DNA of 64,000 nt from Acanthococcus lagerstroemiae (GCA_031841125.1 CM063110.1:13325626-13389625); one strand, 5' to 3'. Shown: positions 1-11,156, counted from the first letter of the stretch. Notes: a model not told the origin generated them from the sequence alone. Made by a program: numbers and translations.

Positions 1-3000
1 GTAGGTGTTCATGTTCTGCTGGATTGGTAACGCAGACGATTTAAAACTGCCTTCGCCAGCTCTTTCGTAGGATGCCCTCAAACGTGGGCAACTCAACCGT
101 GTACCCTACGTGTTACAGGTAATCCAGTTGGATATCCGAAATAAATTATACGTGTACTTTTAGCCTCCTTAAAAGTGGAGCGTCCAAGAAAGGTTGTTAA
201 TTATCGAGCCTAATTAAAGTTAGAAAGACGAGGGGGAAAAAAAAGCTCTGACCGCGAATCACACGCATCCCGTGCACTCTCGGAACACAAGAAATATTGT
301 TTTCTCGTTACAGTCGAAAAAGATTCGATGGAACCGGAATACCTCTATAAATAACCATCGGAAAATGATCAAACCTCATCGTTGGCGCTAACCGCAAACA
401 AATCACCAGAAATTATTAACCTAGTTCTTCGAAAAAATAATCTCATTTAAAATGTACACAGCCGACCTTGTGTGTCCGAGTATTTCTCGTATTGAGTAGA
501 CTCGTACAGAAACGACTCGCAAGGATTAATACATACGTCGGTAAAGGTACGAGGCCGTGCCTTCAACCTGATGTCAGTACTCGTCAAAAAGTGAAATGTG
601 ATTAATTTGATGTATCGGGAACCATAGCATGCGCACAGTCGAAAATTAAACTGCACACTGTGCTGGAGTAGAAAATTATAGTTCAGCTGCGCTATTCTCA
701 AAATACGTGCACTCAGCACTATCGCTAACATATGAATTGATTTCAGCCCCTAGCGAAGTCACGTTCTGCCAACAGAGTATGATTAACGGCAGTAGTGTAA
801 ATTAGGAAGTTCTCTTGGGCAGAGCGAATGTTCAAAAATTTTGTGCGTAAAATACGTAAAAGCATGGAGATTTACCAAATCTTGACTTGGCATCAAAAAG
901 ATAGAAAAAAACTTGGGTCTAAAATGTTAAAAACTCTTCCACTTTTCTCAGGCTCTGGGGGATGTATATCCCGCGTATCCCCATTCTTACCTCTGATTTG
1001 TAAGATATGTAAGCTCCTATCTTATATTTCAAAAATGCCGATTAATCAAATGGGAAGAACTGATTGTGTGTCTCGCGTATTCATGTAATCTTCATGGGCA
1101 ATTTCGAGAAAAGAAGGGGCCGGTGATTTCAGCCTTCGTGCACATTTCAGCTCTGTTGCAAAATTTAGGTTTCCGACTTGAGATACATTTTCTCTGGCTG
1201 CATTTTATATACAGAAGAACGTTTACAGACCGCTTAAGAGGAAATAGTAAGCTGGGGGAAGACTTCAAGTACAGATCTTGAACAAGAACAAAAACAAAAA
1301 CTGTTTTTGTTTTTTTTTTCTTTCTTTTTCGTAAAACTAGGTCCAGACAATTACCTCGCAACTGTATTCAGACATGTAGTCGAAATGAAAAGTTGGTTAT
1401 AGTTAATGAGATGATCTGGAGTAGTTTTCGGTTAACTTCACTGAAATTTCATACTGACTCTAGTGAGTGAAGAAATGCTGACTCAGTATGTGTGACATAA
1501 TTTTAGAGTGTTTTTGGTGGACTTGATATATTTTTACAATAGTGAACCAAGTGAAAGTGGGAAAACATGAGATTCACTATGTTTGATGTGTAATATACAT
1601 GATCTGGAATCAGGAAATGTGCCTCTGGTGTCAAAAAATCATTTTTCATTTTCTTAACAATTCTTATAGAATAAGTCACGCTCTTTCGAATGAAATAAAT
1701 CGCAGCTTCCTATCTTCATTAGTTTTCCCACAAACTACCATTAAAAATTACGTCAAAATTTTAAGAACATCCGTTCACATTGTCGTGTGAAATGGGCCTA
1801 CGGAAATGACAGTGAACAATAATTCGAAACGCGGTTGTCATAGCAATGCGTGAACGCACCACCACAGAAGAACACGCTATGTACATCTGCGCGCACCACT
1901 GTCACCATCCTATCTTTACACTGATTTATCTCGAAACCTGTTTTCGCACGAGAGGCACATTTCATGATTCCAGGTCACATATATTTTCAAATTGACTTTA
2001 GGTTCCGGAGCATAAATGAGAAGTAAATTAAATATTGAAAATGACTTGGGGTAAATGGAACCCCAAAATTACTCAGTTCAAATTAGTACAGCTATTAAAA
2101 ATTGAAATGTCAAGTATTTGGGCAGAAATGTCTCAAAAAATGGTGATCAGACAATGTTTCCTGTTTTACTTATAGCACATATGAAATTATACAAGGGGGT
2201 GGGGTGACCATATATTTCATGTTAGGTTAGGTTATACAGGGCAGTGATCGCCATAAATTATTATTATCTACATACCAACAAAGGCCAATGGGGAGGTGTT
2301 GACCCCCCACCTTGCGCTCGGGCGTGCACTAATTATATTTTCAGCAGTATCAGATTAATTATCTGTAATAAATCAGGTGTTGACAAAATCTTATAAACTG
2401 ATTTGAATAGTGAAATACGAGGGAAAAAGATGAATTCAAATTGATATGAGCTTTATTTTTGTTATATTTTGAGTTCAGATACAAATTAAAATGAGGTAAC
2501 TTGCCAATTGTTGATCTGGGTATCGAATGTAGATCCTTTTTTAAAGGTTCAATAAATCTTCATTGGAGCGCTCGCAAATTTTTTTGTGGTGAATCATAAT
2601 AGTGTGAACCTTTACCTACCGTTCTATATAGTTTCGGCTGTGAAAATGTGATTTGCGTTATCGCGTGATAATTTTGAAGTTCCTACTTTGAAAAATATGC
2701 TAAAAGTCAACCATTTTCGAATTTAAGAAAAAGTAATCTGGAAATACTAAAATGGTAAATACTTTAATTCATTTTTCGACGTGGGTGTTTATATGTATGT
2801 GTACCGATATGGGTTTAAATAAAGTACCCTTGGACGATTTTGAAATTTCTACTTCGAACCGGCTGTTTGCGGGTCACATGAATCTGAGTGAAAAAAGTAA
2901 TAAAAAGTATTCCAATTTCAATTATTTTCGAAAATTTGCAGTTTTTATGAGCTAACTTACCAGCGTTATTGGTATAATTCATATTTTCGTTGTTAAAGTT

Positions 3001-3263
3001 CAAGATTTTGGGATTTGAAAAAGGATCAATATTAGACACCGATCACTATTTGGAAAAAAGTTTTCACACTTGAGATAAGGGTCAAATATTAATCTAGGTA
3101 TCGAATGTTAACCAGATCAACATTAGATATATTTTTCAAAATGTATTTGGAGAGGAATCTGTTGTACATTTTACTATCCAGATCGAAATGTAGGAAGAGT
3201 GTTTCAGTGTGTAAGTAAATGTGATGACCTTGAGATTGAAATCCGTTAAGGGATCAACATTTG
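1..3263. other. Leading stretch without a recognisable gene
   Basis: No family is recognised in any frame; open frames are under 100 codons and occur on both strands. At 2221-2235 there are two joined TTAGG-type units, the insect telomere word, too short to be a telomere. A phrase resembling GTATCGAATGTAGATC recurs near 2520, 3092 and 3668 in a degenerate AT-rich stretch, suggesting an old decayed repeat. An A-rich/T-rich palindrome lies near 1290-1325. I see no promoter or splice signal I would defend. Confidence 0.5.
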
Positions 3264-3511
3264 CAGGGGCGCAACCAGAACTTTTTTGGTGGGGGCTAGA
3301 ATTTAGAAGAAAAAAACTAGGGGTGACAGCTCAATTTGGTACCTATACCTTTTTTCATGAGCTGTAAATTGTACGAACCTACGACAGACAACGTAACCGC
3401 ATCAGGCCATCGGCATCAATTTCTTTTCGTTTCAAAATTGATTTTGAAAAAATTTTGAAGAATTTTGGAGGGGGCTATAGCCTCTTAGCCCCCTCCTTGG
3501 TTGCATCCCTG
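3264..3511. mobile_element. hAT-type miniature element with perfect 8-bp target duplication
   Basis: The element begins CAGGGGCGCAACCAGAAC. Read from the other end it begins CAGGGATGCAACCAAGG, giving terminal inverted repeats of about 16 bp with few mismatches. AACATTTG lies immediately outside both ends (3256-3263 and 3512-3519), an exact 8-bp duplication. CAG...CTG ends plus an 8-bp duplication are the hallmark of hAT transposons. At 248 bp with no coding frame it is non-autonomous. The subterminal parts carry complementary G-rich and C-rich tracts (about 3285-3300 and 3480-3495). Confidence 0.88.
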
Positions 3512-4059
3512 AACATTTGACACCAGGTGTCAAATGTTGTTTGTTGGACCTTTTTTGAAATCCATGCGGATCACACTGGCTGAACCTTGAAAAACTTCAT
3601 TTGGAAAAATTAACAGTAGAAGGTTGAAACTTATTATTAATCGCGATTCCTGGGTTCAGTACTTATAAAGAGGGTAGCAAATGTAGATCAACATTTGGCA
3701 TTTTACTATAGTGGAAACCCCAGTTTCCTGAAATCCTTTACCAAATCATGGCCAGTTTTAAGGGGTCGATAAGGGGATAATTCTTATTTCATGATCATCC
3801 ACCGTATAATTTTTAATAGAAATTCTAAAAGTTGGAGAAAATGTTGGTTGCTTTATTCGTCACTCAAGTTTTCTTAATCACTTTTTGGGGGTCTATACCA
3901 TAAAATTCATGCTGACGGAAGAATTCTGGCACTGTCAGCTACTTAGATTAAAATTCTCAAATAACTACCAATTTTTAATAGGTAATGTTAATTTGCAAAA
4001 CCTTAACGTCCATTTCATCTTATAAACATTTACCTAATAAGTTTTATTTTACTTATAAT
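3512..4059. other. Unassigned AT-rich stretch
   Basis: No coding frame, named repeat or regulatory signal is recognised. Words such as AACATTTG and CAAATGTAGATC recur here and upstream, so this probably continues the old repeat-derived DNA into which the 3264-3511 element inserted. Confidence 0.4.
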
Positions 4060-4168
4060 CAGGGCTTTTCTTGTGGGGGCACGTGCGCCCAAAGAATGAA
4101 AGAATTTGATTATACAAATACAAAATTAATTAGCGTGCCCCCAAAAAAGAAGTGACAAAAAAGGCCTG
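4060..4168. mobile_element. Short hAT-type miniature element
   Basis: Ends read inward are CAGGGCTTTTCTTGTGGGGG and CAGGCCTTTTTTGTCACTTC, and GGGGGCACG recurs in inverted orientation just inside. Flanks are CTTATAAT (4052-4059) and CTGATAAT (4169-4176), 7 of 8 matching. The 109-bp length and lack of coding capacity make it a MITE (non-autonomous miniature element). Confidence 0.78.
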
Positions 4169-4198
4169 CTGATAATACTGTATAATATAAAACATTTT

Positions 4199-5300
4199 TC
4201 AGGTCTCGTTGGGTTTGTGAAAACTGGGCTGGAGATCTCTGCCGATTTTCCCACTTTGAACATGTACATATGGTCCTGTTTTATCAGTGATAATTCTGCT
4301 TTTTGGGTATGAGTACATTTTTTGGACTATGCTGGTCAGCTGATCGGGAACCCCTTGGTTTTCTAGTGCACTAACTGTGAAGTCATGGTGCATGGAATCA
4401 CAAGTAGAGCGCTGCAGACCCAAGTATAGCGATACGCCATCTTGAGTCCGACCGCGCCCGTACCGAATCCGACTACGCGGAGCGTACCGCGTAGTCAATT
4501 CGGTATCAACGGGCGCGGTTGAACTCAAGAAAGCATATGACTATAATCGGGTATCTAGTGCTTTATCGAAAGCTTTGTCGTAATCTATAAATGCAATGTT
4601 TATGTTGTATTGGTATTCGTTCGATTTTTCGATAATTTGATTGATTGTTTGGAGATAAGTTTTTCTAAACTCGGCTTGGTCGAGTGGTTGTTTTGGTTCT
4701 AAAAAGTGTCTTAGTCTTATCTTTATTCATTTTGAAAATATTTTTGAGATTGTGGTGGATAGGCTGGTAGGTCTTTAGTTACCTATATTGTATCTGTCCC
4801 CTGTTTTGAAGAATAAGACGGTGTTCGAACAGTCCTAGCTTTTGAGTAATTCACCTGATATTAAAAGGTCATTAAATAAATGAGTTGGCGCGTTGATCAT
4901 CCCCTCTCCGCCATTAATTATGCGCTCATTCCTTACGCCATCTTACCCTGGGGCTTTATTTTTGCTTAAATGTTTAACTACGTTTCTGATTTCCGATTTC
5001 AAAGAGGGGGTTCTAATATTTCTGATATGCCGAACTGTTCCAAACTTTCTTCACGCCTAGGTGCGCTATATCCCCCTGGGGGTTTGTATAGTTCTTTGTA
5101 GAATTCTGTTGCCAGCGAGTATATTCCCTCCTTGCCATAGATTCTCTTTTCTGTTTGGCCTGACAGATAAGTTGTTTGGTAGGATCCTAGGGTTAAGTTT
5201 CTATTGAACTTTTTCGTATTTTTGCACCTTCGAGGGCCGAGCTGTTCATGCCATACCTCCTTTGACAATCCTTCTCTTTTTGTCGAATTTTGATTTGATT
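4199..5300 (-). pseudogene. RTE-like non-LTR retrotransposon reverse transcriptase, decayed fragment
   Basis: Translating the minus strand across several frames gives a consecutive series of reverse transcriptase segments. They are a linker resembling ATEFYKELY (about 5090-5120), KNKAPG followed by a DG-type motif (about 4920-4960), and the motif A region FIDYDKAFD (about 4565-4600). Then comes HDFTVSALENQGVPDQL (about 4330-4385), typical of the block after motif A in RTE-type enzymes. Several frameshifts and stops separate these. The YxDD active-site block and everything 3' of it are missing, because similarity ends near 4200. A hairpin element (4400-4564) interrupts the frame just after KAFD. 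It is a dead copy; clade placement rests on motif wording only. Confidence 0.82.
4400..4564. mobile_element. Snapback (hairpin) element inserted in the RT remnant
   Basis: Two long inverted arms meet at a 6-nt loop (4481-4486). The inner arms, 4441-4480 and 4487-4529, pair almost fully, including GACTACGCGG against CCGCGTAGTC and ACCGCGCCCGT against ACGGGCGCGGT. The outer parts pair less well. The insertion splits the RT coding frame after motif A: removing it leaves KAFD running into a serine-methionine-histidine stretch as expected. ATC occurs at both junctions (4397-4399, 4565-4567), suggesting a 3-bp target duplication. No coding capacity. Superfamily unknown. Confidence 0.7.
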
Positions 5301-7717
5301 TTGATTTTTCGATACCATGTTCAGCTCAACCTTGTCCTTTGCGTGAGAATTCCTGATGCACGCCGCTGTGTCGAATACGTACACCACATAAATTGGTATT
5401 TTCGTTGCACGAGTGTGACCAACTCCTCTGCTATCATACAATACCTTCTATTCATTCGCTTCACAAGTAAGAAAACAAACGACTATACATGAGAGAGCTT
5501 CACGTTAATACCGACAAGAAAAACGATTATTTACCGACGTACAGCCTGCTCGTTATGAGTCATCCTCTGATGCCCGGTGTAATGACCAAAATATCGATAC
5601 ACATCGATATGCAGATCAAATATCACATCGAATCGGACATATATTTGTTTTCTAATTAACTGGTCGTACGTAATTTACTCGGTGGACGGTGGCTGGTCGC
5701 AGGAACACCTTATAACGCGTTCGACCAACGCGTTATTAGTCGGTTAGCTGTCCCCTCCCCCCAGGGCAAAGTTCAAACTGAAATACCTGTAATGTGCGGA
5801 ATCAATATTTACGGTTGAACGAAGGAGTAGTACCTGACACACGGCTGCCTGTGTTGGACAAGAGAAAAATTTGTACGTACGAAAAGACAACAAGACCTGT
5901 AAATAAACCGATAATAATAATTTTAATATTCCGATGGGCAATCGGAGACGAATCCCGGCTGCATTATTATCGGGAGCGTATAAATCGCGATGTCGATTTC
6001 GCCAGCATTCTGTATTTCAGCGGTTGTCGCCATTTGTCACTGTCCATCGTCCGCTGAACTAATACAAAAGACTTTTCCACGCGACGATATTTTAAATAAA
6101 CATGGCGCAAATTTTAATGTCGCGAAATATATAAATAGCTTTATTGCCGATAATCACGGTAAACTGGTTGGCCGTGTATGTGGCTATGATACAATAAACG
6201 GAGAGCGATAGGAGCCAATGAACTTCGGAAGCCAGTTCGCAGTCTTTCGTCCGGTTCGCGTATATTTATTAATATTTGCGTAGGATTTTCGAGCATAATA
6301 TTGGCGTAACGCCATTTCGAGACGACGCAATTACGGTTAGGATTGACCGATATGCATCAAAAGTTGGAAATTCTGCGAGCACGATCGGTGGCAATAAAAT
6401 GGCAGCCCGTATCTGCCATCTCTCGAATTCAAATTCAATTCGTCTTCGCTGTGGCGGCAGTATGCGGTGCCGCGGCCTTCCGGTGCGTATACTGAAACTG
6501 GCCATTGACGATGTTCCCGTTACGGTCTTCTCGGTTGATCTTGCGCAGACCCTTTCATATAAATACCCATACGAACGTGTATTGCATGTGCCATAACCAG
6601 TAAAACAAATTCTTCGACTTGGATAAATTTATAGCTCTCCGGATAGCTATGCGGAAAACCAGTATGCGAGGTGCAAAGGTGTTACTCCATATTGCGCCAA
6701 CTATTTATTCGAGTTCTCCAGCTGAAAATGACGATTGCGAGTACGAACAGGGTGCGAGGAAGCCGAACGAGGTAAGGGGACAGAATCATCGGCTCCGGGC
6801 TCGACCATTTCGCGGATGCTCGAAGATTAGAATTTCTTTCTCATAGGCTCGAAAATGAGGGGTCGTTGGCATTAGTACCTTTGAATTTCGATTTTTCCCG
6901 GGGAGGAAAAGAATGCCCGGTGTCAAACTGGCCAACTTTCGGACCCTCGGTGATTGAGCTATCAAGTCGTGTAGGCTTTCTGTACACCTAATTTTTGGGC
7001 AAGCGAATATGTGAACTTTTGAACTCGTTGGGAGCTTTGGTGATTTCGGCGCTCGCCGACTAGCCGGCGTGATCAGTCCGATACTGAGAGCGTAGCTTGA
7101 TTCTAGGCTCAGACTTTCGGGCCTCCTCCTTGGATGCTAGCTTCGAGTACAAGGGACGATAGTATGATTGCCAGAACAGAAGAAATCTATGCGAGAAAGG
7201 TCGTATATTGGCTCAAGCCTGCAATGCGGTCGGAATGAACCGTCTGAAAGTAGTGTGGTGTTGCATTTGGATACAGTACTGAGTGGGGAATATCAAGTGC
7301 TGAACACACGTTGAGGAACTTCTTTTACTGACCGCTTTGAGGCTGAACCTTCTTAGTGCCTCTTGCTTCACTTTCCATTTGCCTATGTGATAGATTGATC
7401 GACTGCCCGCCCGTTGATTATGGACAGTCAAAGGGATCTCTGCTGATAATTGATTAATGGGATTCCGTCATATTTGGAAACAGATAAGAAGACAGTATGT
7501 GCAGGAAAAGATGATTTTTTCCGTCGAATGTCCGTCCGTCGACTTTCTCTGATTCATGATTGGATGAAGAAACCAACGGAGATTTGGATAAGTAAGCGGA
7601 AAATGCTGAAAAGCTATAGAAAGCACGAGCAATGTGCGGAAGAAAAATAGGCAAGCAGACATTCTGAAGGGTTGAAGGTTTTTTCTACATCAAAAGGAAT
7701 CCCTTTCTCTTTTCATT
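5301..7717. other. CpG-rich, repeat-poor block without a recognised gene
   Basis: From about 5560 the DNA becomes richer in CpG and lacks detectable repeats. Many short frames overlap on both strands, the pattern expected of CpG-rich noncoding DNA with few stop codons; none resembles a known family. It may hold regulatory DNA (inference). One core-promoter candidate is listed separately at 5979-6010. Confidence 0.4.
5979..6010 (+). promoter_or_regulatory. TATA + Inr core promoter candidate
   Basis: TATAAAT at 5979-5985 lies 28 bases before the A of GCATTC (A at 6007), which matches five of six positions of the arthropod initiator TCAKTY. No downstream element is seen. The surroundings are CpG-rich and unique. 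No transcript can be shown, and this spacing can occur by chance. Confidence 0.28.
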
Positions 7718-8136
7718 TGAGCTCAATCCGAGCCCTGGAACCGCCCCTTCGAACATTACCTCAGGGACGTCGGGGAGCCTATTAGGGCTGTCTTAGCCCT
7801 CTTCACTTCTTGCCGGGGGTCGGCCTAGGTCGAGACTGCGCTATCTTCCTGTCGAATACCCGTATCACTAGCCCCGTGGTTTATGACGGTAAGTTCAACG
7901 AGCACCGGCAGGTAGCGCCTTACCCATTTACAGCTTTCAGATACTGGCGACCGATTACACACTTCTCGGAAGCCTCTGCTGTAAGTGGTTGTGACTCTGT
8001 GTACGTTATCAGAATGCGGTGTTAGAATGTGTGACGAGTTCTTTCTTGCATTTGCTGATAACGATGCCGGCGTTGAGAATCGAACCCGGTACCTTCGGGT
8101 TACGAAGCCGAGTTCTTACCGCTACGCCACAGAGCC
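7718..8136 (-). mobile_element. tRNA-derived SINE (Thr-CGT-like head), composite copy
   Basis: The minus strand of 8065-8136 reads as a tRNA-like unit: an A-box region GTGGCGTAGCGG, an anticodon loop TTCGTAA (CGT, threonine-like) and a B box GGTTCGATTC. The acceptor stem is largely unpaired (about three of seven pairs), so it is not a functional tRNA. The far end (7718-7835) matches the body of the SINE at 9575-9779, sharing words like CATTACCTCAG, GACGTCGGGGAG and TAGGGCTGTCTTAG. The middle (7850-8060) is not shared, so the copy may be a composite of two families. Confidence 0.7.
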
Positions 8137-8397
8137 ACATCAAAAGGGATAGTTTTAAGGCATTGTTTTTAGGCTTGAACCAGTAGGCTTCACCTCCTGA
8201 CCGAATCGCAGATTGTAGCCCAGACATGTCCAGTTTTGGAAAAGTAGATCTGAACTCGAGTTCGTTTGAGAAAATAAAAATCGAAAATTGATAACATTAT
8301 CTGATTGGTTTGTATTGCTACTTCTGTAGGCATCGGGTCCGGCTCGCAGCATCGAAAAAGAGGGGCATAAATGGTGGCATTGCCCCTTTACTCCCTC

Positions 8398-8680
8398 GTG
8401 AGTTGATAGTTTGCTCCTCTTGTAAAATGGTCAACATTTTTTGGCCCTTCATTTTGGCTTTTTTGATTTTTTTTCCCCTTTTGATTCGGTAATAAAATTT
8501 GCTATTTTGCCCTCAAGTTACCCCTGGAAATGTGGCACCCCGTGAGTCGATAGTTTTCTCCTCTGTTAGAAAGGCCAAGGTTTTTTCGCCCTTCTTTTTG
8601 GCGTTTTTGACTTTTTTTGTTTTTGTTTTGGTAATGAAATTAGCTATTTTGCTCCCAGTTACCTCCTGGAAAAGTGGTTA
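8398..8680. repeat. Tandem duplication of a dispersed ~140-bp repeat
   Basis: Two adjacent units of about 141-144 bp start with GTGAGTTGATAGTTTGCTCC (8398) and GTGAGTCGATAGTTTTCTCC (8542). They end with GCTATTTTGCCCTCAAGTTA (8501) and GCTATTTTGCTCCCAGTTAC (8642). Each contains a T-rich core with GGCC/GGCG flanks. The same family, with words like CCTCCTGGA and AAGTGGTCACGCTA, reappears at 39.3-39.9 kb. About 8360-8390 (GGTGGCATTGCCCC) also resembles 59.7 kb. Confidence 0.7.
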
Positions 8681-9239
8681 CGCTACAGTTCTGTATCAAA
8701 CAGACATTTTTAGCATTACGTTGCAGTTGATCTGTGATACTTTTCCTTGAATTCACAAATATTATTGTTCTGTATCGAAAACTGAAAACAACTGCGAGTT
8801 CATTTTGCTGGCTGACCGAACGATAACCCGATCCCGATCCCGACAAAAAAAATTATTTTCTAAACTCTACGGAAGTCAAAATGTGAAATATGTTATCCGT
8901 ATCCGGAGTCGAGAAGAATAACTATGTAGATGCATTTGCTTACCAGTAACCTTGTCTTTCTTTTGTCTGTCTAATTGCATGCTTGCTAACTAACTGCTTC
9001 TCTGCGTCGACTGCTATCATTGATATTCCGACTTCATTGGAGTCCTATAAACCAGAACACAACATTATTAGTGAAAAACGGGATGAACGGGAAGCCAATG
9101 AACACCTCATGTAGCCCCGCTGTCTGCCGTTATTCGTGTCTCACGGTTGAGTCGACTTTTTGCCCCCCTCCCCATAATGATTTTCCCATGAAGTTTTTCG
9201 GATTTATGAAACTGACAAACTACCCGTTGTTTTCTTGTT
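8681..9239. other. Unassigned stretch
   Basis: No gene, RNA or clear repeat is seen. A run of CGATCC-type words occurs near 8820-8845 and a pyrimidine-rich tract follows 8940. It leads into the degenerate GACA/GTCT tract that follows. Confidence 0.35.
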
Positions 9240-10115
9240 CCCGACGAGATGGCTGAATGACAGGTTATCTATATGTCTGTCTTTCTGTGTCTCTGCCTCT
9301 CGACCCCCTTCCTTGACTGACTTTCTGGCTGGACTGACAGTCTGTCAATCAGTCTACTTAGAATCAGTAGTCTTACGAGATCTTTGTGATCGGCGGAAGG
9401 TAGAGGTGGGGTGCAATGCCAAACTTTTCCGAATGACTGCCCAGAAGTACCAAATGATCTAAGAAGGTTCGGTTTTGTTAAATGATTTCTAACCGTGCTA
9501 GAGATGCCGAATATGGAACACCGTCTCGGAAGGGGGAATACCCGCTTGGGAGGGTTTTGTTTCTGTGCTTCCTCTTTTCTAATTTTTGCTTCTCAGTCCA
9601 AGCCCCGGATTCCGTTCTTTCGAGCATTACCTCAGAGACGTCGGGGAGGCTGTTAGGGCTGTCTTAGATCTCGTCTCGTCTTGCCGGAAAACCGGCCTAA
9701 GTCGAAATGTAGCGAGTTGCTACGTGGGCTCGAACCCGAGACCTCCGGATTCCGAGACCAGTCAACTAGACCACATTCTGTTCCTGTGCTTAGCATACTT
9801 TCTGTTTGTCTTTCTGTTCGGATAAAACTACCTTAGGTTCCACGCTTTCAAACTTGTCTTTCTATTTATCTATCGGACTACTTAGCTATAATTTATCTCT
9901 GTCTTTTTGAGAAGCTACCTAGCCTCAGTGCTATGGGCTCTTAAATTTTGGTTGATCCGTCTGTCTGTCAGACCGGCTAGCTTAGGCTCCTCGCTTTTAG
10001 CCGTGGCTGTCTGTCTCTGTGCCTGTTTACTTGTGTAACTCTTTGACTGTATGCCTGCCTAGTTGTTTGTTTGTTTCCTTACTTGTCTGCCTGCCTGTCT
10101 TTTTTACTTCTTTTT
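9240..10115. repeat. Degenerate CTGT/GTCT (GACA) microsatellite tracts
   Basis: Repeated CTGTCTGT, GTCTTTCTGT, TGCCTGCC and CTATCTAT words occur in several clusters (9265-9350, 9785-9900, 9960-10100), consistent with an old GACA/GATA-type microsatellite broken by mutation and by the SINE at 9575-9779. The same kind of tract lies beside SINE-2 copies at 39 and 60.6 kb, and alone at 43.0 and 45.3 kb. Confidence 0.6.
9575..9779 (-). mobile_element. tRNA-derived SINE with intact A and B boxes
   Basis: On the minus strand a tRNA-like head begins near 9775 with an A box TGGTCTAGTTGACTGG (9758-9773) and a B box GGTTCGAGCCC (9726-9736), the RNA polymerase III internal promoter spacing seen in tRNA. 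The body runs down to about 9575 and carries the shared block around 9625-9667 (GACGTCGGGGAGGCTGTTAG). The same body block occurs at 7740-7800, showing this is a dispersed family. Confidence 0.78.
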
Positions 10116-10119
10116 CTTC

Positions 10120-10500
10120 GTCAGACGCCGTATCCGATGCTGGACGTAGGCGGGCGACTCTTCTGGGCAGGTTACTCAGGGTGGTTTGCCGTTACTTTCT
10201 TCGCCCTGTTTTGTTGTGTTAAAATTATCCTTCTCTGTGCCGAAGGGTGCGCCGCCACAGTTCCCTTACTAGTCACATGTTTCACGATGCTGCGTCAGCT
10301 TCCCTGATGTGCAGATGCACAGTGTCAGTCTTCCTAATCTGGTGGTATCTCAAATGCCTTATTCGTGTGAACTGATGACGCGCTATGTTTCCATCTTGAT
10401 TGATACTGTATTCGTCAAGTTAGCTAGGATGTTAGTGGGGGTATTCCAATATCGCTAGCTTTCCGGCGTCACGTTACCACTTGGCCACACGACAACCTGT
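10120..10500 (-). mobile_element. SINE-2 copy lacking its B box
   Basis: Aligns along its length with 61019-61437: shared words include GTTTGCCGTTACTTTC (10184), TTACTAGTCACATGTTTCAC (10266), CGCGCTATGTTTCCA (10379) and TAGCTTTCCGGCGT (10456). The tRNA-like end is shortened: after TTTCCGGCGT it runs straight to CACGTTACCAC, and the B box and anticodon region kept at 61 kb (about 61370-61410) are missing. It keeps the A-box side only, so the head cannot be a working pol III promoter. Confidence 0.78.
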
Positions 10501-10957
10501 TTTTACTGGGTGGCTTAAATTGTAGTTGTTGTTGTGTTTTTTTGTAAATGAATAAGGGGAAGGTCTGTTCTTTAATATGTGTATATGAGATAGACATTGT
10601 GGCTACTGGAACTCAGTTATGTCTGCGATAGCCGTCTCATCTGTCTCCTTCTTTTCAGGTCTGTAGGTATAGCCACTTAGTGTAGATAAAGATTGAGGAT
10701 CTTTGACGCCGTATTTAAGAGGCTAGCGGTCTCTGGAATCCCTCGAAAGTGCTCGTTTATTGATAAATTGTTTGTTCCCTGTAAATTAATGAGAGTAGGT
10801 AACAAGGCTTGATTGACTTGTAAGTGGAAAATTTACATGAACGTGGTAACCACGAAAATGAGCAAAAATAGATACTACTTGTACCCTTTAATACTGTGGC
10901 GAATAATCCCGAACATTCGAGACAAGCGAAGAAAAATCGACACGTTTCGAGCAGCAG
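10501..10957. other. Stretch upstream of the 11.0 kb promoter
   Basis: No coding frame or repeat is recognised. From about 10900 the sequence becomes CpG-rich (CATTCGAGACAAGCGAAG), marking the transition into the promoter block. Confidence 0.35.
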
Positions 10958-11044
10958 GATAAAATTTCGATAACGAAAGCGATAAGGAGTTTTGCCGATA
11001 ACGCTGGGATATATAAAGGCCGCTGGCCGTCACCGTACAGTCTG
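10958..11044 (+). promoter_or_regulatory. Core promoter with TATA box, Inr and four upstream GATAA sites
   Basis: TATATAAAGG (11010-11019) lies 27-29 bases before ACAGTC (A at 11039), which fits the arthropod initiator. At +28 the sequence CGTTC matches four of five DPE positions (RGWYV). Directly upstream, GATAA occurs four times in 44 bp (10958, 10969, 10981, 10997), a typical cluster for GATA-family zinc-finger factors, which in insects often act in gut or fat body. The combined spacing makes this the best promoter in the window. Transcription is not proven, and any link to a gene downstream is inference. Confidence 0.55.
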
Positions 11045-11156
11045 GTTTTTGTATGCGAAACTGTGCGTTCTCAAAGCGACCTAGCTACTGTGTTTTGTGC
11101 GTTTATATTAGTGTGATATTAAAAGTTCTTAGTACGTGTTTTTGTGCTTTTATTAG
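11039..11156 (+). other. Candidate first exon (5' UTR) from the 11.0 kb promoter
   Basis: From the predicted start at 11039 the sequence is T-rich and runs to TATTAG|GTGCGA, a moderate 5' splice site at 11156/11157. A frame opens with ATG at 11053 and continues into the dispersed repeat at 11190, so that frame is probably not a real protein. The exon end resembles that of the 36.8 kb candidate (TTAATAG|GTAAAT). Confidence 0.3.

Noticed and set aside
2221..2235. Telomeric TTAGG repeat
   Set aside because: Only two units; too short for a telomere or an interstitial telomeric array. Used only as weak support for an arthropod source.
8065..8136. A tRNA-Thr gene on the minus strand
   Set aside because: A and B boxes and a CGT anticodon are visible, but the acceptor stem pairs at only about three of seven positions, and it is joined to a dispersed SINE body.
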